Source of the DNA: Bacteroidaceae bacterium
GTDB taxonomy: Bacteria; Bacteroidota; Bacteroidia; Bacteroidales; Bacteroidaceae
NCBI GenBank assembly: GCA_017442855.1
Contig: JAFSPM010000024.1
Span: 1 to 64,000, forward strand
Direction: 5' to 3'
DNA: 64,000 nucleotides
Part shown: positions 43,161-52,900 of the stretch, piece after piece
Layout: each line of letters starts with the position of its first letter
How positions within the stretch are numbered: position 1 is the stretch's first letter
Translations under genes and position numbers: made by a program
Notes under the pieces: model-generated
What the model was told of the DNA's origin: nothing
What the model saw: the letters and a program-made list of their open reading frames with translations, nothing else
Database searches by the model: none

Positions 43161-43534
43161 TTTTTGCTCCACCTCCTTAATGTCACAATGTCAATGTCAC
43201 AAAGTCATAAAAACATTAACCGCATTGCCATCATGCCAACAGCCAGCAGTCCTTCTACTCGTGATGATGTTCGCTTCTTTTATGTGATAGATTTTGTGGT
43301 TGTTTTGTTGGGAATATCTTCTATCATCAAAGGGAAAGTATGCTATGAGTGAAGGGAGAACTTGCTATCAAGTGACGGAAAGTTTCCTACCACAGGCCGC
43401 AATATCTGCCATGACCCGTCGCAGTATCTGCCGTACCCCCATAGGAGATACTGCGATGACTCAAAGGAGGCTTTGGAACGACCCGTAGCAGATACTGCGA
43501 CAACCCGAAACAGATACTGGAATGAAATAAAGAA

Positions 43535-43624
43535 TTTTCTTCCGCTTCTTCCGCTCTTTCTTCCGCCATGATAGCATATATCATTTATGTATTATCTCAA
43601 TTTAGCGGAAGAAGCGGAAGAAAA
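43535..43624. repeat. 21-bp perfect inverted repeat with 48-base spacer
   Basis: The left arm 43535-43555 (starting TTTTCTTCCGCTTC) and right arm 43604-43624 are exact reverse complements. The spacer is AT-rich and contains a second imperfect dyad (TGATAGCATATATCA). The block is missing from copy 1 of the surrounding element, so it looks like a small inserted unit. Confidence 0.8.
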
Positions 43625-43912
43625 AGCAAATTCTCTTTTATCTCTCATTATAGAGCAACTCTAAACCATATACAAGAAATACCTATGCTACGACGCTAAC
43701 TCCAATCAGAAAATAAATAACTTCCATGTTTAAAAATAACATTGTTAATACTGAATTAACGCTACAAATATGTACCTTTTTTGAGACCTGCAACATTTCC
43801 CTGTCTTTTTCATGAAATAACTTACTGTGGTATACTTTTCGATTACAAGAAATTCGAACAACGAATAGTAGAACAGTATAAATTCTGCATCCTATTGATA
43901 GCGCTAATAAAT

Positions 43913-43947
43913 AAGGGACACAAAGCTATCACAGCTTCATGTCCCTT
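43913..43947 (-). terminator. Bidirectional hairpin, likely terminator of glnN
   Basis: AAGGGACACAAAGCT, loop ATCAC, AGCTTCATGTCCCTT: 15-bp stem with two mismatches, 64 bases past the glnN stop in the direction of that gene. Same hairpin as 18635-18669. Confidence 0.65.
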
Positions 43948-44010
43948 TGCAAACATCAAACAATCGTGATTACCCTTTCAAACAGAGTACCCACATAAGT
44001 CAAAGGTATT

Positions 44011-46227
44011 TTAACGGATAAACAGTAATTCTCTATACTTTGGCAACGGCCACAGGCTGTCGTCAACAATCAGTTCCAGCTTGTCTATCTCATAGCGAAT
44101 GGCATCAAACTTTGGCTCTATCGTGTCGTGGTAAGCAATGGCCTTTTCGCGTTCACCTTCTATCTTGTTGGCCACCTTGCGTGCATTGACGAGCTCCTCT
44201 ACGCCTGCCTCTATGGTACTGGTACGCATGGCAATTTCTTCAATAATCTTGAGGTTGCGGGCGTTCAGCTTCTCGGCCTTTGCAGCTGGGAACATCTTTG
44301 CTACGCTATCCACATTCTTCAACAATGCTGTCTGATAACGGGTAGCAACAGGAATGATGTGGTTCATTGAGATATCGCCTAATACACGTGCTTCAATCTG
44401 CACCTTCTTGGTATAGGTTTCCCACTTCACTTCGTTGCGGGCTTCCAGTTCCTTGCGTGTCATCACGCCAAGGCTCTCAAACATCTGGACACTCTCTGGA
44501 TCGAGGAAACGGTCAAAAATCTTAGGACATGATTTCTCAACATCGAGGCCTCGTTTTTCTGCCTCTGCCACCCACTCATCGCTGTAGCCATTGCCGTCGA
44601 ATCGAATGGGCTTGCAGGTCTTGATGTCTTCACGCAGAATGTCGATGATGGCGTGGAATACAGGGCTGTGACCAGTCTCTACGAAATGATCCTGTGTCTC
44701 GGCGATGCGGGCATCAACACGCTTCTTGAAGTTAACCAGTGCTTCGGCAACGGCACTGTTGAGGGTAATCATCGCACTGGCACAGTTGGCCTCACTACCA
44801 ACGGCACGGAACTCAAAACGGTTACCTGTAAAGGCGAACGGAGAAGTACGGTTACGATCGGTATTATCGATAAACAGTTCTGGAATCTCTGGAATATCCA
44901 TCTTCATGCCCTGTTTACCGTCCATGGTGAAGATATTGTCTTTATCTGCCTTCTCTATATGGTCTAACAACTCTGAAAGCTGCTTGCCCAAGAATGACGA
45001 AATGATGGCAGGAGGTGCTTCGTTAGCGCCCAAACGGTGTGCGTTGGTGGCACTCATGATGGATGCCTTCAGCAGTCCGTTATGACGATAAACACCCATC
45101 AGTGTTTCAACAATGAACGTGGCGAAACGCAGATTCTGCTCTGGTGTCTTGCCAGGGGCATGCAGCAGTACGCCGTTGTCGGTAGAGAGGCTCCAGTTGT
45201 TGTGCTTGCCACTGCCGTTGATACCTGCAAAAGGCTTCTCATGCAGCAAAACGCGGAACCCATGTTTGCGTGCCACTCTCTTCATTACCGACATGATAAG
45301 CATGTTGTGGTCAACCGACAGGTTGGTATCCTCGAAGATAGGAGCCAGCTCAAACTGGTTAGGTGCCACCTCGTTATGACGTGTCTTGCAAGGAATACCC
45401 AACTCCAGCGCCTCAATTTCCAGTTCACGCATGAAAGCTGCCACGCGCTCTGGAATGGAACCAAAGTAGTGGTCGTCCATCTGCTGGTTCTTGGCGCTGT
45501 CGTGTCCCATCAGGGTGCGGCCCGTCAGCAACAAGTCGGGGCGTGCAGCATAAAGACCTTCGTCAACCAGGAAATACTCTTGTTCCCAACCAAGGTTCGA
45601 TGTCACCTTCTTCACGCTGGGGTCGAAATAGTGGCATACATCTGTTGCTGCCACATTCACAGCATGCAGGGCTTTCAGCAATGGTGCCTTGTAGTCGAGA
45701 GCCTCACCAGAGTAAGAGATGAAAACGGTGGGGATACAAAGTGTGTCGTCGATAATGAATACAGGACTTGTAGGATCCCAAGCCGAATAGCCACGTGCTT
45801 CGAATGTAGAACGGATGCCGCCAGAAGGGAATGATGAGGCATCGGGCTCCTGCTGAACAAGCAACTTGCCTGTAAATTCCTCCACCATGCCGCCCTTGCC
45901 GTCATGCTCGATAAAAGAGTCGTGCTTCTCGGCTGTACCTTCTGTCAATGGCTGGAACCAGTGTGTATAGTGAGTGGCGCCCATCTCTGTAGCCCACTGC
46001 TTCATGCCAGCAGCTACGGCATCGGCTACCTGTCGGTCAAGGCGTGCGCCATTGTCCATTACATCAATCATCTTCTCATAAACATCCTTCTGGAGGTATT
46101 TGTACATCTTTTCGCGGTTAAAGACTTTGCGACCAAAATACTTAGCTGGTCTGTCACTCGGTGCTTGTACGTCGAGAGGCTTTTTCTTAAATGCCTCACC
46201 GACTACCTGAAATCTTAATGTTTCCAT
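44011..46227 (-). CDS. glnN: Glutamine synthetase type III
   Basis: A 738-residue GSIII enzyme, ATP-dependent ligation of ammonia to glutamate. Type III length and N-terminus (FGRKVFNREKMYKYL). Catalytic region motifs GGIRSTFEARGYSAWDP, EQEYFLVDEGLY, RHNEVAPNQFELAPIFED, AGINGSGKHNNWSLS, NRTSPFAFTGNRFEFRA. Last gene of the dapF-dapL-glnN unit (8-base gap to dapL). This is the ammonia-assimilating enzyme that supplies the glutamine-using enzymes at 50-64 kb. Confidence 0.97.
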   Translation of the reverse strand: METLRFQVVGEAFKKKPLDVQAPSDRPAKYFGRKVFNREKMYKYLQKDVYEKMIDVMDNGARLDRQVADAVAAGMKQWATEMGATHYTHWFQPLTEGTAEKHDSFIEHDGKGGMVEEFTGKLLVQQEPDASSFPSGGIRSTFEARGYSAWDPTSPVFIIDDTLCIPTVFISYSGEALDYKAPLLKALHAVNVAATDVCHYFDPSVKKVTSNLGWEQEYFLVDEGLYAARPDLLLTGRTLMGHDSAKNQQMDDHYFGSIPERVAAFMRELEIEALELGIPCKTRHNEVAPNQFELAPIFEDTNLSVDHNMLIMSVMKRVARKHGFRVLLHEKPFAGINGSGKHNNWSLSTDNGVLLHAPGKTPEQNLRFATFIVETLMGVYRHNGLLKASIMSATNAHRLGANEAPPAIISSFLGKQLSELLDHIEKADKDNIFTMDGKQGMKMDIPEIPELFIDNTDRNRTSPFAFTGNRFEFRAVGSEANCASAMITLNSAVAEALVNFKKRVDARIAETQDHFVETGHSPVFHAIIDILREDIKTCKPIRFDGNGYSDEWVAEAEKRGLDVEKSCPKIFDRFLDPESVQMFESLGVMTRKELEARNEVKWETYTKKVQIEARVLGDISMNHIIPVATRYQTALLKNVDSVAKMFPAAKAEKLNARNLKIIEEIAMRTSTIEAGVEELVNARKVANKIEGEREKAIAYHDTIEPKFDAIRYEIDKLELIVDDSLWPLPKYRELLFIR

Positions 46228-46235
46228 AACTCAAT

Positions 46236-47498
46236 TTATTTGTTTGTCCATTTTTCTATTCTTGCCAAAGCTTCTTCTGTCTTCTCATGACTGCTAAAAG
46301 CGGTAAAGCGAACGTATCCTTCGCCAGCCGGACCAAAGCCAACACCTGGCGTGCAAACTACATTGGCGCCATACAACAGGTTCTCAAAGAATTTCCAGGA
46401 TGAGGTGGGCGCCATCGCACCAATCTCCTCTTGGTAGCTGTCGGGTGTACGCATCCAGATATAGGGAGCGTTTTCGCCACCGTACACCTCATAACCGAGA
46501 CGGCGCAAGGTAGCCAGCATCATTTTTGCATTCTGCATGTAATAATCGATAGTGACTTTCACCTGTTCTTTCCCCTCTGGAGTATAGATGGCCTCAGCGG
46601 CACGCTGACTGATATAGCTGGTGCCGTTAAATTTGGTACACTGACGACGATACCACAGTGGGTTCAGGGGGATTCTCTCTCCTGATAAGGTGGAGGCAGT
46701 CAGTTCTTTAGGTACAACGGTGTAGCCACAACGTACGCCTGTGAAACCAGCCGTCTTTGAATATGAATGAAACTCGATGGCACAATGACGTGCACCACGT
46801 ATCTCATAGATGGAATGTGGTATGTCTTCATCCTGGATATAAGCCTGGTAAGCGGCATCGTAAAGGATGAGCGCATCGTTCTTCAGTGCGTAGTTGACCC
46901 ACTTGCGTAGTTCTGATTTCGTGATGACCATGCCTGTGGGGTTGTTGGGGTAGCAAAGGTAGATAACATCCACACGACGGTTAGGTATCTTAGGTACAAA
47001 ACCGTTTTCTGCCGTGCAAGGCATATAGATAACGTTTGACCATTTACCATTTTCTTCTATTCCTGCACGACCTATCATTACGTTAGAGTCGATATAAACA
47101 GGGTAGATAGGGTCGGTAACTCCGATGGAATTGTCCCAGCGGATGAGTTCCTGGATGTTGCCAGTGTCTGATTTAGCCCCGTCGTTCACAAAAATCTCGT
47201 CGAGGTCAAGGTGAATGCCACGAGACAGAAAGTCGTTCTTTAAAATGGCTTCACGTAAGAATGGATAACCCTGTTCAGGGCCATATCCCCTAAATCCTTC
47301 GGCTGTGCCCATCTCGTCAGCCGCTTTGTGCATGGCCTCTATGACAGCGGGACAAAGAGGTTGTGTTACATCGCCAATGCCGAGTGATATTACATCTGCT
47401 TTGGGATGCATCACCTTAAAGGCGTTCACCTTCTTGGCGACGTCTGCAAACAGGTAGTTGTTTGACAGTTTCAGGAAATGTTCGTTTACTAAAGCCAT
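46236..47498 (-). CDS. dapL: LL-diaminopimelate aminotransferase
   Basis: DapL, 420 residues, fold-type I PLP enzyme converting tetrahydrodipicolinate directly to LL-DAP, bypassing the acylated intermediates. Hallmarks: LFADVAKKVNAF, ISLGIGDVTQPL, FRGYGPEQGYPFLREAI, FVNDGAKSDTGNIQEL, YLCYPNNPTGMV, and the PLP Lys in HSYSKTAGFTGVRCGYTVVP. Length fits the family. 18 bases from dapF upstream. Confidence 0.95.
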   Translation of the reverse strand: MALVNEHFLKLSNNYLFADVAKKVNAFKVMHPKADVISLGIGDVTQPLCPAVIEAMHKAADEMGTAEGFRGYGPEQGYPFLREAILKNDFLSRGIHLDLDEIFVNDGAKSDTGNIQELIRWDNSIGVTDPIYPVYIDSNVMIGRAGIEENGKWSNVIYMPCTAENGFVPKIPNRRVDVIYLCYPNNPTGMVITKSELRKWVNYALKNDALILYDAAYQAYIQDEDIPHSIYEIRGARHCAIEFHSYSKTAGFTGVRCGYTVVPKELTASTLSGERIPLNPLWYRRQCTKFNGTSYISQRAAEAIYTPEGKEQVKVTIDYYMQNAKMMLATLRRLGYEVYGGENAPYIWMRTPDSYQEEIGAMAPTSSWKFFENLLYGANVVCTPGVGFGPAGEGYVRFTAFSSHEKTEEALARIEKWTNK

Positions 47499-47516
47499 AA
47501 TCTGTTCTTGGGTTTA

Positions 47517-48341
47517 TTAGTTTGTTAGTTCAATTTCTCCTTCGAAAACAAAGGTAGCAGGACCAGTCATATAGACGTGCTGATCCGTTTCACGCCATTC
47601 GATGGAGAGTGTACCACCATCCATCACGATGTTTGATGTTCTACTTGCTTTTCCATTGACAGCAGCAGCAACAGCGGTGGCGCAGGCTCCTGTACCACAT
47701 GCCTGAGTAATGCCACTGCCACGTTCCCATACACGGGTACGAATTGAACCATCGGACTGGATGCAAGCCAGTTCGATGTTACAACGTTGCGGGAAAGCGG
47801 AATGATGTTCTAATACAGGTCCTATTTCACCTACTTGATCTACGTTGTCAGTGAAGATAACATAATGGGGGTTACCCATGGAAACAAATGTACCCAACGA
47901 CAACCCGCTGTTTGCTACGAACTGCGTTGCATTTTCCAACTTGGGTGTCAGCATATCTACGGTGACACTTTCTACGGTATCACCATTCAGGTGTAACCAC
48001 AAGGTCTTTATGCCTGAGAGCGTTTGTAGTCTGATTTCTTTCTTGTCTGTTAGGCCACGTTCATACAAATACTTTCCAATACACCTGGATGCATTGCCAC
48101 ACATCATGGCTTCTGACCCATCGGCATTGAAGATACGCATGGAAAAGTCTGCATCGGGAATAGATGGTTTATCAATCAGTACCAGACCATCGGAGCCAAT
48201 GCCCTTATAACGGTTGCTCCACTTAATGGCTGCATCTGAAGGACGAGCCACCTCATATTGCATCGTATTGACATAGATATAGTCGTTTCCACAACCATGC
48301 ATCTTAGTAAATCCGATAATATGTGACCTTTTGCTATTCAT
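47517..48341 (-). CDS. dapF: Diaminopimelate epimerase
   Basis: DapF, 274 residues, converts LL- to meso-diaminopimelate for peptidoglycan and lysine. Both catalytic cysteines are present: [15 protein letters not shown] and [13 protein letters not shown]; the N-terminal [14 protein letters not shown] is typical. First gene of the dapF-dapL-glnN operon, with a clear -7 box at 48387-48380. Alternative start 9 residues later (MHGCGNDY) is less likely. Confidence 0.96.
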   Translation of the reverse strand: MNSKRSHIIGFTKMHGCGNDYIYVNTMQYEVARPSDAAIKWSNRYKGIGSDGLVLIDKPSIPDADFSMRIFNADGSEAMMCGNASRCIGKYLYERGLTDKKEIRLQTLSGIKTLWLHLNGDTVESVTVDMLTPKLENATQFVANSGLSLGTFVSMGNPHYVIFTDNVDQVGEIGPVLEHHSAFPQRCNIELACIQSDGSIRTRVWERGSGITQACGTGACATAVAAAVNGKASRTSNIVMDGGTLSIEWRETDQHVYMTGPATFVFEGEIELTN

Positions 48342-48379
48342 CCTTTCCTGTATTTGTACTTTTTGTTATAATCTGGGTA

Positions 48380-48387
48380 CAAAGATA
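48380..48387 (-). promoter_or_regulatory. -7 box for dapF-dapL-glnN
   Basis: Minus-strand TATCTTTG, perfect TAnnTTTG, with a TTTTGTTGG stretch about 20-25 bases upstream as -33 element; 39 bases before the dapF ATG. Confidence 0.7.
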
Positions 48388-48525
48388 TGGCAAAATGTAA
48401 TAACCAACAAAAGTATTGACTACTTTTTGTTCTAAAAAAAGACAATTAGCTATCAAACTATCATTATATTATCAACAATTCTTTTAGATTGTTGTTCCCA
48501 TCTGCTTTTATTGCCTTGTTTGTTA

Positions 48526-49899
48526 CTATTTAATGGTTGACTTGATGTAATTGTCTGCTTTGATAGCTGTCTGACGTCCACTTGCCAAGGCACGTACAAC
48601 GAGTGAAGCCCCATTGGCAGCATCACCACACACAAAAACATTCTCAGCATATTGTGGATGCTCTGGCTTGAGGAAGCCCATAGCCAGGAGAACCAGCTCT
48701 GCCTTGATGATTTCGGGCTTGCCTTTTTCTACCATGATGGGGCGTCCTCCTTCAGGGTTGGGTTGCCAGTCGATTTCCTGCACCTTTACACCAGTCAGTT
48801 TACCATCCTTACCCAAGAATTCAAGTGTGTTGATATTCCAACGTCTGGTACAACCCTCTTCATGGCTCGAAGTGGTCTTGAGGGTGCGAGGCCAGTTGGG
48901 CCATGGGTTCTGTGGGTCTTCAGGACCTTCAACGGGCTTAGGCATAATCTCAATCTGAGTTACGCTCTTACAACCTTGACGATGGGCAGTGCCGATGCAG
49001 TCACTACCAGTGTCACCACCACCAATGACCAGCACATCCTTGTCTTTGGCTGTGATACGTTCGTCTTTCGAGAATTCCATTCCTGCCAGTACGCGGTTCT
49101 GTTGTGAAAGCAGTTCAAGGGCAAGGTGAACTCCCTTTAACTCACGTCCAGGAATATTGAGGTCACGTGCTGTAGGTGTTCCTGTGGCGATGACGATTGC
49201 ATCAAATTGAGAATTGAAAGTTGAGAATTGAGAATTATCAGTAACATCGATAGTCTCTCCATACTTAAATTCGATGCCTTCTTCTTCCATCAACCTCAGA
49301 CGACGATCAATCAAAGCCTTGTTGAGCTTAAAGTTGGGGATGCCGTACCGCAACAGACCTCCAGCTGCTTCGTTCTTCTCGTAAACGGTAACAGTGTAAC
49401 CCATCAAGTTCAGATCGTTCGCTGCGGCTAAGCCAGCAGGTCCGGCACCTATAACTGCTACACGCTTGCCATTGCGCACAATGTCTTTTCTTGCTTGAAT
49501 AAATCCCTCTTGGAAAGCTATCTCTGTAATGGCAGCCTCATCTTCACGATTGGTCGTTGGTTCGTGGTTATAATGGTTCAATACACAAGCTTTCTCACAG
49601 AGGGCAGGACAAATGCGTCCTGTGAACTCAGGGAAGGGGTTGGTGCTGGAGAGCAAGCGATAAGCCAGTTCCCAGTCACCTTTGTATAATGCGTCGTTCC
49701 ATTCAGGAGCTTTATTGACTAATGGGCATGCCCAATGACAAAAAGGTACGCCGCAATCCATGCACCGTGAAGCCTGCAGTTTGCGTTCACGTGTATTTAG
49801 TGTCTGCTCCACCTCTCCGAAATCGTGGATTCTATCGTGTACGGGACGATAGCCCGCTTCTTGGCGATGTATTTCTAAAAATGCTTTAGGATTTCCCAT
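48526..49899 (-). CDS. gltD: Glutamate synthase small subunit
   Basis: GltD, 457 residues, flavoprotein that passes NAD(P)H electrons to GltB. N-terminal cluster ligands CMDCGVPFCHWACPLVN; FAD motif VAVIGAGPAGLAAANDL; NAD(P)H motif VLVIGGGDTGSDCIGTA; C-terminal VFVCGDAANGASLVVRAL. A short in-frame insert in a loop after ETIDVTD reads NSQFSTFNSQF and is encoded by a microrepeat (49204-49238). It follows gltB with a 21-base gap. Confidence 0.96.
   Translation of the reverse strand: MGNPKAFLEIHRQEAGYRPVHDRIHDFGEVEQTLNTRERKLQASRCMDCGVPFCHWACPLVNKAPEWNDALYKGDWELAYRLLSSTNPFPEFTGRICPALCEKACVLNHYNHEPTTNREDEAAITEIAFQEGFIQARKDIVRNGKRVAVIGAGPAGLAAANDLNLMGYTVTVYEKNEAAGGLLRYGIPNFKLNKALIDRRLRLMEEEGIEFKYGETIDVTDNSQFSTFNSQFDAIVIATGTPTARDLNIPGRELKGVHLALELLSQQNRVLAGMEFSKDERITAKDKDVLVIGGGDTGSDCIGTAHRQGCKSVTQIEIMPKPVEGPEDPQNPWPNWPRTLKTTSSHEEGCTRRWNINTLEFLGKDGKLTGVKVQEIDWQPNPEGGRPIMVEKGKPEIIKAELVLLAMGFLKPEHPQYAENVFVCGDAANGASLVVRALASGRQTAIKADNYIKSTIK
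49204..49238 (-). repeat. Microrepeat inside gltD
   Basis: Plus strand AAATTGAGAATTGAAAGTTG followed by AGAATTGAGAATT; coding strand reads tandem TCTCAA/TTTCAA units giving NSQFSTFNSQF in frame. Closely resembles the intergenic microrepeat at 27558 and, at peptide level, that in sufS. Confidence 0.75.
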
Positions 49900-49920
49900 G
49901 ATGAAAATTGAAAATTATAT

Positions 49921-52900
49921 TTAATAATCGCGTTGGATGTCAGAAATCTTGTCTCTTAGTTTCTGCATCTGTTCCTCTTGCAATACACGTTTGTACTCGA
50001 TAGGTACCACTTGGATAAACTCCTCACAATAGTGATTCCAGTCGTCCAACATACGGCCCGCCAATGCTGAACCTGTATGCAGATAATGCTGACGAATCAG
50101 TTCAAGCAATTCCTTGCGACTGATGCTATCTTCAACGAGTGAGAGTTCCACCATGTCCATGTTGCAGAAATAATCGAAGTTATGGTTCTTGTCCCATACG
50201 TAAGCCACGCCACCACTCATACCGGCAGCGAAATTACGTCCTGTTTCGCCAAGAACCACCACACGACCGCCAGTCATGTACTCACAGCAATGGTCGCCAG
50301 CTCCCTCAATGACTGCAATGGCACCAGAATTGCGAACAGCAAAACGTTCACCGACTTTACCATTTATATATAGTTCTCCAGAAGTGGCTCCATAAAGACC
50401 TGTGTTACCTGCGATGATATTGTCTTCTGCATGGAATACACTATTGCTTCTGGCTGGTGGAAGGATGCTGATACGTCCTCCTGAAAGACCTTTACCGAAA
50501 TAGTCGTTGCATTCACCTTCCAACTTGAGGTTAAGACCATGAACAGCAAAGGCACCAAACGACTGACCTGCAGAACCTTTAAACTTAATATTAATAGTCT
50601 CATCAGGCAGTCCTTTTTCTCCATATTTCTTTGCTATGATACCTGACAACATCGTCGTTGTGGCACGGTCAGTATTTCGGATAGCATAGTCAAGAGTAAT
50701 CTCCTCCTGTTGATCGATGGCTTTCTGTGCAGCCTTGATAATCTCCTCATCCTTCACGCCACTGACCTTAGTGAAGGCGCCACGATCCCAATACAAAGCC
50801 TTTTCTGTCTCAGACTTATAAAGCAAACGTCCAAAGTCGATGGTCTTTTGCTTGTCTGTTGCATGGGTGGTATTGATCTTTATCAGTTCGGTGTGACCAA
50901 TAATCTCTTTCAGACTATGTACACCTATTTCGCTGAGATACTCGCGTACCTGCTCAGCCAAGAAGGTGAAGAAGTTCACCACGTATTCTGCACGTCCTTG
51001 GAAATGCTTTCGCAGTTCCGGATGCTGCGTTGCCACACCCATCGGACAGGTGTTTGTATTGCACTTTCGCATCATCACACAACCCAATACGATAAGTGGT
51101 AGCGTGCCGAATGAGAACTCATCAGCTCCTAACATTGCCATGATGATTACGTCCTTGGCAGTCTTTAACTGTCCGTCTGTCTGTAAACGAACCTGGTTGC
51201 GCAAACCATTCCTCACAAGTGTCTGCTGTGTCTCAGCCAATCCAATCTCAGGGGAAATACCTGCAAAGCGGATAGAGCTGGCAGGAGAAGCACCAGTACC
51301 ACCTTCAGCGCCACTGATAACGATGAGGTCGGCCTTGGCTTTTGCCACACCAGCAGCGATTGTTCCCACACCACTCTCTGCCACGAGTTTCACACTCACG
51401 GCAACAGTGGGGTTGATATTCTTCAAGTCGAAGATCAGTTGCGCCAAATCCTCGATACTGTAGATATCGTGATGAGGAGGAGGAGAGATAAGTGAGATGC
51501 CAGGAATGGCATTACGTGTTTTTGCTATGATGTCATTTACCTTGAATCCCGGCAACTGTCCACCTTCTCCGGGTTTTGCTCCCTGTGCCACTTTAATCTG
51601 TATTTCCTCAGCATTCACCAGATACTCGGCAGTCACGCCAAAGCGTCCGCTGGCAATCTGCTTTGTCTTGCTCGACAGGGAAACGCCATCCACCTCTGTA
51701 TGGTAACGTGCGTTATCCTCGCCGCCTTCACCCGTATTGCTTCGGGTGCCTAATTTATTCATGGCGATGGCCAAGGCCTCGTGCGCTTCAATGCTCAGTG
51801 CGCCAAAACTCATGGCACCTGTCACAAAATGCTTCACGATGCTTTCTACTGGTTCCACCTCTTCCAGAGGGATGGGGTTGGCAGCTTTCTTCCATTCAAA
51901 TAAGTCGCGAATGAAGATAGGACTTTCTTTCTTATCAACCATCTCAGCCCACTCTTTAAACTTCTTATAGCTGCCCAGTCTTGTGGCCAACTGCAAATTG
52001 GCTATTGTCTCTGGGTTCCAGGCATGCAGGATGCCATCCTTTCGCCAAGAGAACTGTCCTTGGTTTTGTAAGATGGTTTGTTTTTGGGCAGCATCATGCA
52101 TGCGAATGGCATCGCGTGCAATCTCTTTCAATCCTATGCCGCCGATGGTGCTTACCTCCGTACCAAAGTATCTTCTCAGCAAATCTTCGCTCAGTCCGAT
52201 GCTCTCGAATATCTTAGCACCACGGTAAGAGCGTATGGTGGAGATGCCCATCTTCGACATGATTTTCTTCAGACCTTTATCAATTGCCTTGATATAGTTC
52301 TTCTCAGCTGTGGCATATTCTTCCTGAATCTTTCCTTTCTTCACCAGGTCATCGAGAATGGCAAATGTCATATACGGACACAAAGCTGATGCACCATAAC
52401 CAAGCAACAGCGCTGCATGCATCGTTTCACGAATCTCACCACTTTCTACGATAAGAGCGGTCTGAACGCGTTTGCCCACACTTATCAGATAATGATGAAC
52501 GGCAGAAACAGCCAGCAATGAAGGGATGGCAGTATGTTTATCGTCAATGTTGCGGTCAGAAAGAATAATGTAGTTCACTCCTTCATCTACGCTTGCTTCT
52601 GCTTCTTTGCAAAGTTCGTCAAGCGCTTGACTCAGTCCGTTCTCTCCTCTATCCACCTCAAAGAGTGTATCCAGCTTCTTTGTTTTGAAGCCCTTGTAAC
52701 GGATGTTGCATAAAATATCAAGCTGTGTATTTGTCAGAATTGGTTGCGGCAAACGTACCATCTTGCAGTTGCTGGCATCGGGTGTCAGGATGTTGGTACC
52801 CACTGCACCGATATATTCCGTCAAACTCATTACCAATTCCTCGCGGATAGGATCGATGGCAGGGTTTGTCACTTGGGCAAACTGTTGACGGAAATAGTTG

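Larger units (their letters stand above)
43034..43203 (+). repeat. ppdK 3' end and terminator, second copy
   Basis: Diverged direct repeat of 40758-40913, including the coding tail, the downstream hairpin (43125-43160) and TTAATGTCACAATGTCA. Flanks the Fic/outer-membrane-protein insert on the right. Confidence 0.85.
43375..43947 (-). repeat. Dispersed repeat element, copy 2 (interrupted)
   Basis: On the minus strand it follows the order of copy 1 at 18635-18860: outer hairpin (43947-43913), a TCATTATA/GAGAATTT stretch, then the GCAGTATCTGC-type array (units at about 43399, 43421, 43444, 43488 and 43510). Relative to copy 1 it carries two extra blocks: about 90 bases bounded by the 21-bp inverted repeat and about 250 bases at 43655-43905. 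Confidence 0.8.
43204..44010 (+). other. Repeat-rich intergenic region without genes
   Basis: About 800 bases between the insert and the convergent glnN gene. It holds the inverted copy of the dispersed element (about 43375-43520 and 43913-43947), a 21-bp inverted repeat at 43535-43624 and about 250 bases of AT-rich sequence (43655-43905) with nothing recognisable. Short open frames here look like chance. Confidence 0.75.

Noticed and set aside
42966-43352. 128-codon open frame after the outer-membrane protein gene
   Set aside because: Past codon 23 it reads the duplicated ppdK tail and terminator out of frame; only the first part could be a real gene start.
43399-43520. GCAGTATCTGC units as a CRISPR array
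   Set aside because: Units are only 11 bases, spacing is irregular, both orientations are mixed, and no cas gene is near.
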